Shown piece after piece: positions 17,903-25,815 of a stretch of DNA of 64,000 nt. Position 1 is the first letter of the stretch; each line of letters begins with the position of its first letter. Source of the DNA: Microvirga pakistanensis (GTDB lineage Bacteria > Pseudomonadota > Alphaproteobacteria > Rhizobiales > Beijerinckiaceae); the NCBI RefSeq assembly GCF_004458765.1, contig NZ_SPJX01000029.1:2623-66622 (forward strand), read 5' to 3'. The position numbers and the translations under genes are program-made. The notes beneath the pieces were generated by a model, which was not told the origin of the DNA, ran no database searches, and saw only the letters and a program-made list of their open reading frames with translations.

Positions 17903-18742
17903 ATGCGGATCGACGCTCATCAGCATTTCTGGCGCGTAAGCCGGGGCGATTATTCCTGGATGAGCCCCGATGTCGGAGTGCTCTACCGCGATTACTCGCC
18001 TGAGGATCTCCAGCCCCTTTTGGCCCGCCACGGGATCGATCGGACGATTCTTGTGCAGGCGGCCCCTACTGTCGCCGAAACCGAGTTCATGCTCCAGACG
18101 GCCGAAGGAGCCCCCTTCGTTGCCGGCGTCGTCGGATGGGTCGATTTCGCAGCCCCGGACGCCCCGTCAACCATGGCAAGGCTCGCAACCCACCCTCTGA
18201 TCGTCGGCTTTCGTCCCATGGTGCAGGACATCCCCGACGATGATTGGCTCTTGCGTCCCGATCTGGCTCCGGCCTTTCGCAATCTCGTCGAGCGGCGGCT
18301 CGTGTTCGACGCGCTCGTCCTGCCCCGTCATCTGTCCCGGGCTCTCGTGATAGCCGACCGCTTCCCGGATCTATCCATCGTCGTCGATCACGGAGCCAAG
18401 CCCTTCATCCGGGAGGGACGCCTCGATCCATGGCGGGCGGACATGGCCGCCCTGGCGGCCCGTCCCAACGTCGCGTGCAAACTCTCCGGTCTGGTCACCG
18501 AGGCCCGGGCGGATTGGGCTGTGGATGACCTGCGCCCCTATGTCGATCATCTCCTCGACGTGTTCGGGCCCGAGCGGCTGCTCTGGGGCAGCGACTGGCC
18601 CGTGGCCAATCTCGCCGGTGGTTATGACCGCTGGCTGGCGGCAACGCTGGATCTCATCGCCACCCTGTCCGACGCGGAGAGGAATGCGATCCTCGGCGGC
18701 AATGCCGCCCGCATCTACCTGACGGGGCGCGGACGGCCTTAG
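17903..18742 (+). CDS. Amidohydrolase (COG3618), probable L-fucono-1,5-lactonase
   Basis: 279 aa metal-dependent TIM-barrel hydrolase. It has the N-terminal metal motif HxH (DAHQHFW), the early aromatic motif DYSWM, VVDHGAKP in the middle and GSDWPV near the C-terminus. COG3618 enzymes hydrolyse sugar lactones such as L-fucono-1,5-lactone and L-rhamnono-lactone. The gene follows the dehydrogenase and mutarotase, so it supplies step 3 of the pathway; its product would go to the dehydratase at 3939-5027. It converges with a GntR gene 16 bp downstream. Confidence 0.88.
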   Translation: MRIDAHQHFWRVSRGDYSWMSPDVGVLYRDYSPEDLQPLLARHGIDRTILVQAAPTVAETEFMLQTAEGAPFVAGVVGWVDFAAPDAPSTMARLATHPLIVGFRPMVQDIPDDDWLLRPDLAPAFRNLVERRLVFDALVLPRHLSRALVIADRFPDLSIVVDHGAKPFIREGRLDPWRADMAALAARPNVACKLSGLVTEARADWAVDDLRPYVDHLLDVFGPERLLWGSDWPVANLAGGYDRWLAATLDLIATLSDAERNAILGGNAARIYLTGRGRP

Positions 18743-18758
18743 GAGCAGGCTCAACTGG

Positions 18759-19469
18759 TCACTGCGGCGCGAAAACCTCGGGATGATCGGACGAGAAGTG
18801 CTCCAGTTCGTCCATCACTGCCTCCAGATGGGCTTCCATCGTGCGCCGTGCGGCCGCTGTGTCGCGGGCTTCCAGAGCCTTCAGGAGGTCCCGGTGCTCG
18901 GCAAGCGTCACGGCATGACGACGCGGGGAGGACAGGAGCTGCCGGACACGATCGATATTGGCGCGCGAGGCTTCGATCACGGCCGCGACCCGTGGCATTT
19001 CCAGGCTGTCCACGAGAAGGGCGTGGAAGGCGAGATCGAGGGCGTGAAACCGCGCTCTGTCGTCTCGTCCGACTGCCAGCTCCTGGGCCTGCAGATTCTC
19101 TTTCAGCGCTGCGAGAGCCGATGCGGGCAGGCGCTCGGCCGCTGCTTGTGCGACCATCGTTTCCAGAGCTTTGCGGATCAGCATCGACTCCTTGACTTCC
19201 GCCAAACCGATTCGGGCGGCGCGCGTGCCCCTCTGGGGTAGGATTTCGACCAGGCCCTCGGCCGCAAGGCGCGCAAGAGCCTCCGAGACCGGAAATCTCG
19301 AAACGCCGAGCCTGGCGCAGACGAGACCCTTGTCGATGAATTCACCTGGCGCGAAGTCCAGGGCCACAATGGCCGCCCGAAGCGAGCGCTCCACCTGCTC
19401 GGTCGTGTTCCCGCGAGGTCCCCGTTCGATGGGTTCGAGAAAGCTATATTGTTCTATCTTGTCGATCAT
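18759..19469 (-). CDS. GntR-family transcriptional regulator (FCD subfamily)
   Basis: 236 aa. The winged helix spans about residues 20-85 (GEFIDKGLVCARLGVSRFPVSEALARLAAEGLVEI) and an FCD domain follows with the His/Asp pattern (LDLAFHALLVD, EHRDLLKAL, MEAHLEAVM). A GTG two codons upstream (19475) is an alternative start; neither has a clear ribosome site. It diverges from the TRAP transporter operon and probably represses it until a sugar-acid effector is present. A perfect 14-bp palindrome lies 10 bases upstream of the ATG. Confidence 0.87.
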   Translation of the reverse strand: MIDKIEQYSFLEPIERGPRGNTTEQVERSLRAAIVALDFAPGEFIDKGLVCARLGVSRFPVSEALARLAAEGLVEILPQRGTRAARIGLAEVKESMLIRKALETMVAQAAAERLPASALAALKENLQAQELAVGRDDRARFHALDLAFHALLVDSLEMPRVAAVIEASRANIDRVRQLLSSPRRHAVTLAEHRDLLKALEARDTAAARRTMEAHLEAVMDELEHFSSDHPEVFAPQ

Positions 19470-19478
19470 TTTCACGGC

Positions 19479-19492
19479 GCTAACATGTTAGC
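19479..19492. promoter_or_regulatory. Perfect 14-bp palindrome, candidate GntR operator
   Basis: GCTAACATGTTAGC is perfectly self-complementary and sits just upstream of the regulator start codon, facing the TRAP operon. Position and symmetry fit an autoregulatory operator shared by both directions. Confidence 0.6.
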
Positions 19493-19601
19493 TGCTCCGG
19501 CAGGCGGACGCTACCGTCTTGTCGGGTCCCATGCGAGCCGATGCGCTCGTCCATGCTCACCAACCGGCCAAAGAGCCGGATGTCCTGGGAGAAACGCCAG
19601 C

Positions 19602-20597
19602 ATGTCCTTCGTGACCCGCCGCCTAATGCTTGGCCTGACGGCCGCCATTGCCCTGACCCTGCCGGTGCTACCGGCCGGCGCGCAGACGAAGCTCAAATGG
19701 GCCCATGTCTATGAGACCTCGGAGCCTTTCCACACGCAGTCCGTATGGGCTGCGCAGGAAATCGCCAAGCGCACCAATAACCGCTACCAGATCGACGTCT
19801 ACCCGGCTTCGCAGCTCGGCAAGGAAAGCGACATCAACCAGGGCCTGTCCCTCGGCACTGTCGACATGATCATCTCCGGTCCGAGCTTCGCCGCCCGCAG
19901 CTATCCCCCGGTCGGCATCGGCTACTATCCTTATATCTTCCGAGACGCCAGTCATCTTCTCGCCTTCGCGAAGAGCGACGTGTTCAAGGAGCTGGCCAAT
20001 GGCTACACCGACAAGACGGGCCACCACATGGTCGCTCTCACCTATTACGGTGTACGTCATACCTCCACGAACAAGCCGTTCAAAACGTGTGCGGAGATGA
20101 AGGGCCTCAAGATCCGCGTGCCCGACGCGCCGGCCTACCTAGCAACACCACGATCCTGCGGCGCGAACACGGCGCCGATCGCTTTCGCGGAGGTTTATCT
20201 CGCGCTCCAGAACGGCACCGTCGATGCTCAGGAGAATCCGCTGACGACGATCGAGGCCAAGAAGTTCTTCGAGGTTCAGAAGCATATCGTGCTCACGGGC
20301 CACATCGTCGACCATCTCGCGACCATCATCTCCAAGCAGCTCTGGGCCAAGCTGTCGGATGAGGACAAGAAGATCTTCGCCGAGGTCGCCCAGGAGGCCG
20401 CCGTGCGCGCTTCTGCCGAGATTCAGGCCAAGGAGAAGGAGCTCATCGAAACCTTTAAGCAGAAAGGGCTGACGATCACCGAAGTGAACAAGGACGAGTT
20501 CAAGGACGCGGTGATGAAGAACGTCAGCTTGGAATCCCTCGGCTACCGGAAAGCGGATTACGAGAAGATTCAGGCGCTGAAGTCGGAAGGTCTCTGA
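19602..20597 (+). CDS. TRAP transporter solute-binding protein (DctP family)
   Basis: 331 aa. The signal peptide is residues 1-26 or so (MSFVTRRLMLGLTAAIALTL, cleavage after PAGAQ). DctP features are KIRVPDAPAYL with the ligand-gripping Arg and APIAFAEVYLALQNGTVDAQENPLTTI. The start at 19602 has GGGAGAA upstream; the open frame begins earlier but that part is not family-like. It delivers a carboxylated ligand, probably a hexuronate or aldarate given the downstream dehydratase, to the DctQ and DctM subunits. A strong hairpin follows the stop codon. Confidence 0.9.
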   Translation: MSFVTRRLMLGLTAAIALTLPVLPAGAQTKLKWAHVYETSEPFHTQSVWAAQEIAKRTNNRYQIDVYPASQLGKESDINQGLSLGTVDMIISGPSFAARSYPPVGIGYYPYIFRDASHLLAFAKSDVFKELANGYTDKTGHHMVALTYYGVRHTSTNKPFKTCAEMKGLKIRVPDAPAYLATPRSCGANTAPIAFAEVYLALQNGTVDAQENPLTTIEAKKFFEVQKHIVLTGHIVDHLATIISKQLWAKLSDEDKKIFAEVAQEAAVRASAEIQAKEKELIETFKQKGLTITEVNKDEFKDAVMKNVSLESLGYRKADYEKIQALKSEGL

Positions 20598-20603
20598 GAA
20601 GCT

Positions 20604-20633
20604 CGACAGGGTCGTCGTGCGGCGACCCTGTCG
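20604..20633 (+). terminator. Strong hairpin after the TRAP binding-protein gene
   Basis: A perfect 11-bp stem (CGACAGGGTCG/CGACCCTGTCG) with an 8-base loop, 7 bases after the stop codon and without a T-run. It likely lowers read-through or protects the binding-protein message. Confidence 0.6.
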
Positions 20634-20698
20634 GCCCATTGGCTGGGTGTTCTGCCGGATGGTGCCGCCATGGCTCCGAGGATGAGGTTTATTGATCG

Positions 20699-21283
20699 AT
20701 GGTCACTGAAGTCCATGCTCAAGTGGATGCCGAAAAACTGGCTCAAACCTTCGATGAGAGCGAACATGCGCCCGTCGATCTTTCCGAATACGCCTTTGAA
20801 GACTGGCTCGCGCTGGGGCTGTTCTGGGCCATGGCTGTTGCCGTTTTCGTGCAGTTCTTCACGCGCTACGTGTTGAACGACTCCTTTGCCTGGACGGAAG
20901 AGATCGCCACCAATCTCAACGTGGCCCTGGTCTTTGTCGGATCGGCCATGTGCGTGCGCATGAGCCGTCACATTCAGGTCGACTTCGTCTACCGGTATGT
21001 CCCGGCGGCTCTCGGTCGCGCCCTGGCGACCTTGGTCGATCTCGCGCGCCTTGCGTTCTTCGCCTATGGGGCGGTCCTGATCTGGCGTTTCATGAGCATC
21101 GTCGAAGGCGAGCAGATGACCACGGTCAATCTGCCGAAGAACCTGACTTATGCCTTTGTTTTCATCGGCTTTCTTCTAATGTGCTTCCGCTCGATCCAGG
21201 TGGCGATCGCCAACTGGCGGCGTGGCTATTCCGTGCTTGAGCGGCCCGAAGCCTTCGATGCTCCCGTTGTGGCAGAAACCTGA
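20699..21283 (+). CDS. TRAP transporter small permease (DctQ family)
   Basis: 194 aa with an acidic N-terminal stretch of about 35 residues and four membrane segments, as expected for DctQ. The conserved RYVLNDSFAWTEEIATNLNVAL follows the first membrane segment. The stop codon overlaps the start of the large permease gene (TGATG), indicating coupling. A GAGG motif lies upstream of the ATG with a long spacer. Confidence 0.88.
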   Translation: MVTEVHAQVDAEKLAQTFDESEHAPVDLSEYAFEDWLALGLFWAMAVAVFVQFFTRYVLNDSFAWTEEIATNLNVALVFVGSAMCVRMSRHIQVDFVYRYVPAALGRALATLVDLARLAFFAYGAVLIWRFMSIVEGEQMTTVNLPKNLTYAFVFIGFLLMCFRSIQVAIANWRRGYSVLERPEAFDAPVVAET

Positions 21284-22689
21284 TGCTGATCCTGCTTGGT
21301 TCCTTTCTCGTCCTCATGGTCCTCGGGTTGCCCGTGGCCGTTTCCATGGCGGTTGCCTCGCTGCTCTACATTCTTGCCACGGGCGTCGTGCCGGACGTGA
21401 TCGTGGCGCAGCGCATGATCGCTGGCGTCGAGAGCTTTCCGCTTCTTGCGGTCCCGTTCTTCATCCTTGCCGGCAACCTGATGAACATCGCCGGCGTCAC
21501 CGGCCGCATTTATTCCTTTGCCGTCGCCCTTGTCGGATGGATGAAGGGCGGGCTCGGCCAGGTGAACATCATCGGCTCCGTGATCTTCTCAGGCATGTCC
21601 GGCACGGCGATCGCCGACGCGGCAGGTCTTGGCACGATCGAGATCAAGGCCATGAAGGACCACGGCTACTCGACCGAGTTCTCCGTTGGGGTGACGGCGG
21701 CGTCGGCCACGCTCGGACCGATTATTCCGCCCTCGTTGCCTTTCGTGATCTACGGCATGATGGCGAATGTCTCGATCGGCGCGCTTTTCCTGGGCGGTCT
21801 CATCCCCGGCGTGTTCATGACCATCATGATGATGGCGACCGTCGCCTATTTCGCCCACAGAAACGGGTGGGGGTCGGACACGCCATTCTCCTGGCGCCGA
21901 TTGGGAAGCGCCAGCATCGAGGTCGTGACGGTTCTGGCCTTTCCGGTTGTCGTCTGGCTCCTGGTTCAGGCTGGGCTTTCGACCAACTGGGCCATCGGCG
22001 TCGGACTCGCGATCCTCCTGGCATTGGATTGGTACTTCGATTTTTCCGCCGTCATGGCGCTCATGGCTCCGGTTATCCTGATCGGCGGCATGACGCTCGG
22101 CATCTTCACCCCAACGGAAGCGGCCGTGGCGGCGGTGATTTGGTCTCTGTTCCTGGGGCTTGTACGCTATCGCTCCATGACGTTCAGGAGCCTTGCGAAG
22201 GCGACCTTCGACACGATCGAGACGACCGCGTCCGTGCTCTTCATCGTTACGGCCGCATCGATCTTCGCCTGGCTCCTCACGGTCAGCCAGGCGGCGCAGC
22301 TTCTCTCCGATGCGATCCTCGGCCTGACCCAGAACAAGTGGGTTTTCCTGCTGCTGGCCAACATTCTCATCCTGTTCGTCGGCTGCTTCATCGATACGAT
22401 TGCGGCCATCACCATTCTCGTGCCGATCCTCCTCCCGATCGTGCTCAAGCTCGGCATCGATCCGGTCCATTTCGGCCTGATCATGGTTCTGAACCTGATG
22501 ATCGGTCTGCTTCATCCTCCCCTCGGAATGGTTCTGTTCGTGCTTGCAAGGGTGGCGAAACTCTCCGTGGAGCGGACAACCATGGCGATTCTGCCCTGGC
22601 TGGTGCCCTTGATGATCGCGCTGCTTGCGATCACCTATATTCCCGAACTGACTCTCTGGCTGCCGCGACAGGTAGGCCTCGGGCGATGA
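21283..22689 (+). CDS. TRAP transporter large permease (DctM family)
   Basis: 468 aa, very hydrophobic, about 12 membrane segments. DctM landmarks include PLLAVPFFILAGNLMN, GSVIFSGMSGTAIADAAGLG, ASATLGPIIPPSLPFVIYG and HPPLGMVLFVLARV. It forms the sodium-driven channel with DctQ. It is followed 49 bp later by the dehydratase gene in the same direction, so transport and the first catabolic step are likely co-transcribed. Confidence 0.92.
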   Translation: MLILLGSFLVLMVLGLPVAVSMAVASLLYILATGVVPDVIVAQRMIAGVESFPLLAVPFFILAGNLMNIAGVTGRIYSFAVALVGWMKGGLGQVNIIGSVIFSGMSGTAIADAAGLGTIEIKAMKDHGYSTEFSVGVTAASATLGPIIPPSLPFVIYGMMANVSIGALFLGGLIPGVFMTIMMMATVAYFAHRNGWGSDTPFSWRRLGSASIEVVTVLAFPVVVWLLVQAGLSTNWAIGVGLAILLALDWYFDFSAVMALMAPVILIGGMTLGIFTPTEAAVAAVIWSLFLGLVRYRSMTFRSLAKATFDTIETTASVLFIVTAASIFAWLLTVSQAAQLLSDAILGLTQNKWVFLLLANILILFVGCFIDTIAAITILVPILLPIVLKLGIDPVHFGLIMVLNLMIGLLHPPLGMVLFVLARVAKLSVERTTMAILPWLVPLMIALLAITYIPELTLWLPRQVGLGR

Positions 22690-22738
22690 CGGCCCGGCCG
22701 AGGCTATCAGATTAGAATCACCATTGATCGAGAACATC

Positions 22739-24256
22739 ATGACATCCCCCCGCACGATCCGCCTCTCCGCCGACGACAATGTCGTTATCGCCATCGACCT
22801 CGTGAGCCAGGGGGATACGGTTTCGGATCTCACCGCACGCGAGCGCATCCTGCGCGGCCATAAGATGGCCATCGAGCCGATCCGGGAGGGCGAACCGGTC
22901 CGCAAGTTCGGCCAGATCATCGGGTTCGCCAAAGCTCATATCGCACCGGGGGAATGGGTGCATGAGCACAATGTCGGCCTGCACGATTTCGAGCGTGACT
23001 ACGCCTTCTGCGCGGAGGCCCGCGACGACGATCTGCTGCCGCCGGAGATGCAGGCCACCTTCGAAGGCTTTCGGCGCGCGTCGGGGAAGACCGGAACCCG
23101 GAACTATCTCGGCATCCTTACCTCGGTGAACTGCTCCGCCTCGGTCGCCCGGTTCGCCGCAGCGGAGATCGAGCGTTCGGGGGTTCTGAAGGACTACCCG
23201 GGCATCGACGGGGTGGTGGCGATCGTCCATGGCACGGGCTGCGGCCATGCGGCCTACGGTGAAGGATTCGATATCCTGCGGCGGACCCAGTGGGGCTACG
23301 CCAGTCATCCGAACTTCGCCGGCGTCGTCATGGTCGGCCTCGGCTGCGAGGTGTTCCAGATCGGGCGCATGAAGAAGGAATACGGCCTGGAGGAGACGGA
23401 AACCTTCCGGACGCTGACGATCCAGGAGACGGGCGGCACGCGCAAGACCGTCGAGGCGATCACGGCAGGAATCCGCGACATGCTTCCTATCGCGGCCCGC
23501 GCCAAACGTGAAACGCGCCCGGCTTCCGAATTGGTCCTTGCCCTTCAATGTGGCGGGTCCGACGGCTATTCGGGCCTGACGGCGAACCCGGCGCTTGGTG
23601 TCGCGTCCGACCTTCTGGTGCGTCACGGTGGCACGTCGATCCTGTCCGAGACACCGGAGATCTACGGAGCCGAGCACCTGCTGACCCGGCGCGCTGCGAC
23701 CCGTGAGGTTGGCGAAAAGCTCGTCTCCCGGATCCGCTGGTGGGAGGAATACACGGCCCGCAACGGCGGGGAGATGAACAACAATCCATCTCCTGGAAAC
23801 AAGGCGGGCGGCCTCACGACGATCCTGGAGAAATCCCTCGGTGCCACCGCGAAGGGCGGGCGCTCGACCCTGCGCGCCGTCTATGAATACGCCGAACCCG
23901 TGACGGAACACGGCTTCGTCTATATGGACACCCCCGGCTACGATCCGGTGGCAGCCACCGGCCAGGTGGCAGGTGGGGCAAACCTCATCGCGTTCACCAC
24001 AGGGCGCGGCTCCGCCTTCGGGGCCAAGCCCGTGCCTTCGCTCAAGCTCGCAACCAACTCCGACATCTACCGGCGCATGCAGGAGGATATGGACATCAAT
24101 TGCGGCGATATCCTCGACGGAGTCTCGCTTGAGCAGAAAGGTGCCGAAATCTTCGACAAACTCCTGCGGGTCGCATCGGGTGAGCACACGAAGTCCGAAG
24201 ATCTCGGCTACGGCGACCTTGAATTTGTTCCTTGGCAAGTCGGCGCCGTGATGTGA
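22739..24256 (+). CDS. UxaA/GarD-family sugar-acid dehydratase (altronate or galactarate dehydratase)
   Basis: 505 aa. An SAF domain (about residues 10-95, with KMAIEPIREGEPVRKFGQIIG) precedes the UxaA/GarD catalytic domain (TGTRNYLGILTSVNCSASV, HGTGCGHAAYGE, LQCGGSDGYSG, NNNPSPGNKAGGLTTILEKSLG). The family uses iron to dehydrate altronate or galactarate to 2-keto-3-deoxy acids. Co-transcription with a TRAP transporter and a GntR regulator suggests uptake and breakdown of a hexuronate or aldarate. A TTG at 22724 could extend it by five residues; I chose the ATG. No downstream aldolase or kinase is present here, so the pathway must continue elsewhere. Confidence 0.9.
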   Translation: MTSPRTIRLSADDNVVIAIDLVSQGDTVSDLTARERILRGHKMAIEPIREGEPVRKFGQIIGFAKAHIAPGEWVHEHNVGLHDFERDYAFCAEARDDDLLPPEMQATFEGFRRASGKTGTRNYLGILTSVNCSASVARFAAAEIERSGVLKDYPGIDGVVAIVHGTGCGHAAYGEGFDILRRTQWGYASHPNFAGVVMVGLGCEVFQIGRMKKEYGLEETETFRTLTIQETGGTRKTVEAITAGIRDMLPIAARAKRETRPASELVLALQCGGSDGYSGLTANPALGVASDLLVRHGGTSILSETPEIYGAEHLLTRRAATREVGEKLVSRIRWWEEYTARNGGEMNNNPSPGNKAGGLTTILEKSLGATAKGGRSTLRAVYEYAEPVTEHGFVYMDTPGYDPVAATGQVAGGANLIAFTTGRGSAFGAKPVPSLKLATNSDIYRRMQEDMDINCGDILDGVSLEQKGAEIFDKLLRVASGEHTKSEDLGYGDLEFVPWQVGAVM

Positions 24257-24297
24257 TCTCCGAGGTGATGGCCGACAGGCGGGTGCTCCGAGGCTCC

Positions 24298-24392
24298 TGG
24301 AGCATTATTGGCGCAATGGATCCGGTGCGACGTCCAAAATGCGGTGAACCAGAGAAGGGGAGCTGATTCCACACCAGTGGAATCAGCTCTGG
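24298..24392. repeat. Palindromic intergenic repeat, copy 1
   Basis: About 95 bp resembling a repeat family common in Hyphomicrobiales genomes. It contains GAGCATT, TGGATCCGGT and AAATGCGGTGAACCAGAGAA, and ends in a perfect 13-bp hairpin (24360-24372 with 24377-24389, loop ACCA). A second, more decayed copy lies at 25721-25815 in the same orientation. The remainder of 24257-24647 shows no gene or clear promoter. Confidence 0.7.
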
Positions 24393-24647
24393 TCGCTTCG
24401 CGTGGAACTCGTTGCACCGTACCCTGCGCGTCTGAAGATGCCCTCCCGTTTGACAGGCCGTGCTCAAAGGAAGGTGATTCAATATATCGCAACGGCGTCG
24501 ATGTCGGGCACCAAGCACCTCACGAGTGGAGAAAAACAGCCATTCCGGGGCTTAGTGCCAACCAGCTTGCATTAATGAGGCTTGCTTCATTCTCCGCCCA
24601 TCCTATACGAAGTCAGGCCCGATCCATTTCACTCTCCTCTGACTTTC

Positions 24648-25343
24648 ATGACCGTTCGCCGTCGTTTTCTCCTCGCCTCATCCCTGGTCCGCCTCGTCCA
24701 GCGCCAACGGGGTGGCCTGCGCCAGATCGAGGGCTTCTTCCCGGAGCAGTCGGGTCGCGCGGCCTCCGTTCGTCTCGAGGAGAACCGGGCCCTGCTGATC
24801 CTGCGAATAGCCAATCCCGAGGGGGAAACGGAGGAACAGACAGAAGTCCCCATAGCCCATGCCCATGCTCTCTTGGATGTCTGCGCCGGCGAACTCGCCT
24901 ATGACCGCACGAAGCTCCAGATCGGTGAGCGGGCTGCCCTGATCGATCAGGTGATCCACCCCTGCGACATACACCTCGCAACAGTTGAATTCGAGACCGA
25001 GGGCGAGGCGAGGGATTTCCGGCCGCTGGCCTGGTTCGGCCCGGAGGTGACGGGTGACAGCCGGTACACCAACAAGGCCATTGCACTTGGGCGCCTCAAT
25101 GGGCCGTCCGACATTCCTTTGTCCAACATGGCTCTCAACGGGTTGCTCGACACCCTCGAGAACCGCTTCCCGGAGCAGTCGCGAGCGCATCTGCGCCGGC
25201 CTGCCTCAAGCCAAGGTGCTGCGGCCAAGGCTTCGCCGCGCCATGGGCAAACACAAGGCTCATCCAACAAGGCCAATCTGGACGAGATTGAAGAAGCCAT
25301 CATGCGCGAAATGGAGTTCACCCTCCAGAACAAGCGCTCCTGA
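24648..25343 (+). CDS. Diverged CYTH-domain-like protein
   Basis: 231 aa. The pattern of a CYTH (triphosphate tunnel) domain can be followed over residues 3-155: RRFLLAS at the start, an IEGFFPEQSGRAASVRL strand pair, a LLILRI strand, EQTEVPIAHAHALLDVC, a later LATVEFE strand, and GPEVTGDSRYTNKAIALG at the end. The defining N-terminal ExExK motif is absent (TVRRR replaces it), and the usual TIKG lysine is also lacking, so a canonical triphosphatase or cyclase activity is unlikely. The C-terminal 75 residues are low-complexity and then acidic helical (NLDEIEEAIMREMEF). No ribosome site is obvious at 24648; a TTG at 24582 is an alternative start. The function is unknown. Confidence 0.6.
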   Translation: MTVRRRFLLASSLVRLVQRQRGGLRQIEGFFPEQSGRAASVRLEENRALLILRIANPEGETEEQTEVPIAHAHALLDVCAGELAYDRTKLQIGERAALIDQVIHPCDIHLATVEFETEGEARDFRPLAWFGPEVTGDSRYTNKAIALGRLNGPSDIPLSNMALNGLLDTLENRFPEQSRAHLRRPASSQGAAAKASPRHGQTQGSSNKANLDEIEEAIMREMEFTLQNKRS

Positions 25344-25382
25344 GGCCGCGGGAAAATTAACCTGACATCAAGTTCATCCCGG

Positions 25383-25419
25383 CATGGTGCCGTCTCACGA
25401 CAAAGGAGACGGCACCATG
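25383..25419 (+). promoter_or_regulatory. 14-bp perfect hairpin covering a start codon
   Basis: Bases 25383-25396 pair perfectly with 25406-25419 around a 9-base loop. The 3' arm ends exactly with the ATG of the next gene and holds part of its AAAGGAGA ribosome site. Folded in the mRNA, it would hide the start codon. Confidence 0.65.
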
Positions 25420-25632
25420 ACTCAATGGCATCACCGGGACCGGGGACCGATTACCGAGGAGAAGCTCCTCAAGGCCGTCCATATCCTCGCCGACATCGTC
25501 GAAAAGCAGAGTCCGGCCTTCCGCCCGCTGTATCACGACGTTCGGCAGCAACTGGCCGAGTACCGGCTGCAAGAGAAAGCCGACACGGCGGCGGCTACGA
25601 TCGCGTCCCTGACTGAGAACAAGGTCGCCTAG
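25417..25632 (+). CDS. Small hypothetical protein, 71 aa
   Basis: I do not recognise the family. The protein starts MTQWHHRDRGPITEEKLLKA, is mostly helical and charged (AVHILADIVEKQSPAFRPLYHDV, then a helix with QEKADTAAATIASL), and has no signal peptide or membrane segment. The start at 25417 has AAAGGAGA 8 bp upstream and lies inside a 14-bp hairpin arm; an in-frame ATG at 25384, in the other arm, is possible. It stands alone between the CYTH-like gene and a decayed repeat, so no partner can be inferred. Confidence 0.65.
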   Translation: MTQWHHRDRGPITEEKLLKAVHILADIVEKQSPAFRPLYHDVRQQLAEYRLQEKADTAAATIASLTENKVA

Positions 25633-25720
25633 TCGGAAGAAGATCTGCCGGTCGGAGGTGGGCGACTGCGCCGCTTCGGTCGGTTTGCGGCCGCCACGGT
25701 CTCGGAGGCCGCGTCGTCCC

Positions 25721-25815
25721 TCAGAACATTTTTCGGCGAAGTGGATCCGGTTCTCCGCAAAGAATGCGGCGAACTAAAGAAGAGAGATGATTGCCCGTCC
25801 GTGAAACAGCTCTAG
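25721..25815. repeat. Palindromic intergenic repeat, copy 2
   Basis: This resembles the repeat at 24298-24392 (GAACATTTTTCGGCGAAGTG, GGATCCGGTT, AATGCGGCGAACTAAAGAAG). The terminal hairpin is decayed (GAGATGATT against AAACAGCTC, 7 of 9 pairs). Its last bases, CTCTAG, supply the stop codon of the ABC ATPase gene on the minus strand. Nothing else is seen in 25633-25811. Confidence 0.65.

Noticed and set aside
21589..22932. 447-aa minus-strand open frame under the TRAP large permease
   Set aside because: Antisense of a hydrophobic gene gives a charged, repetitive product with no family pattern.
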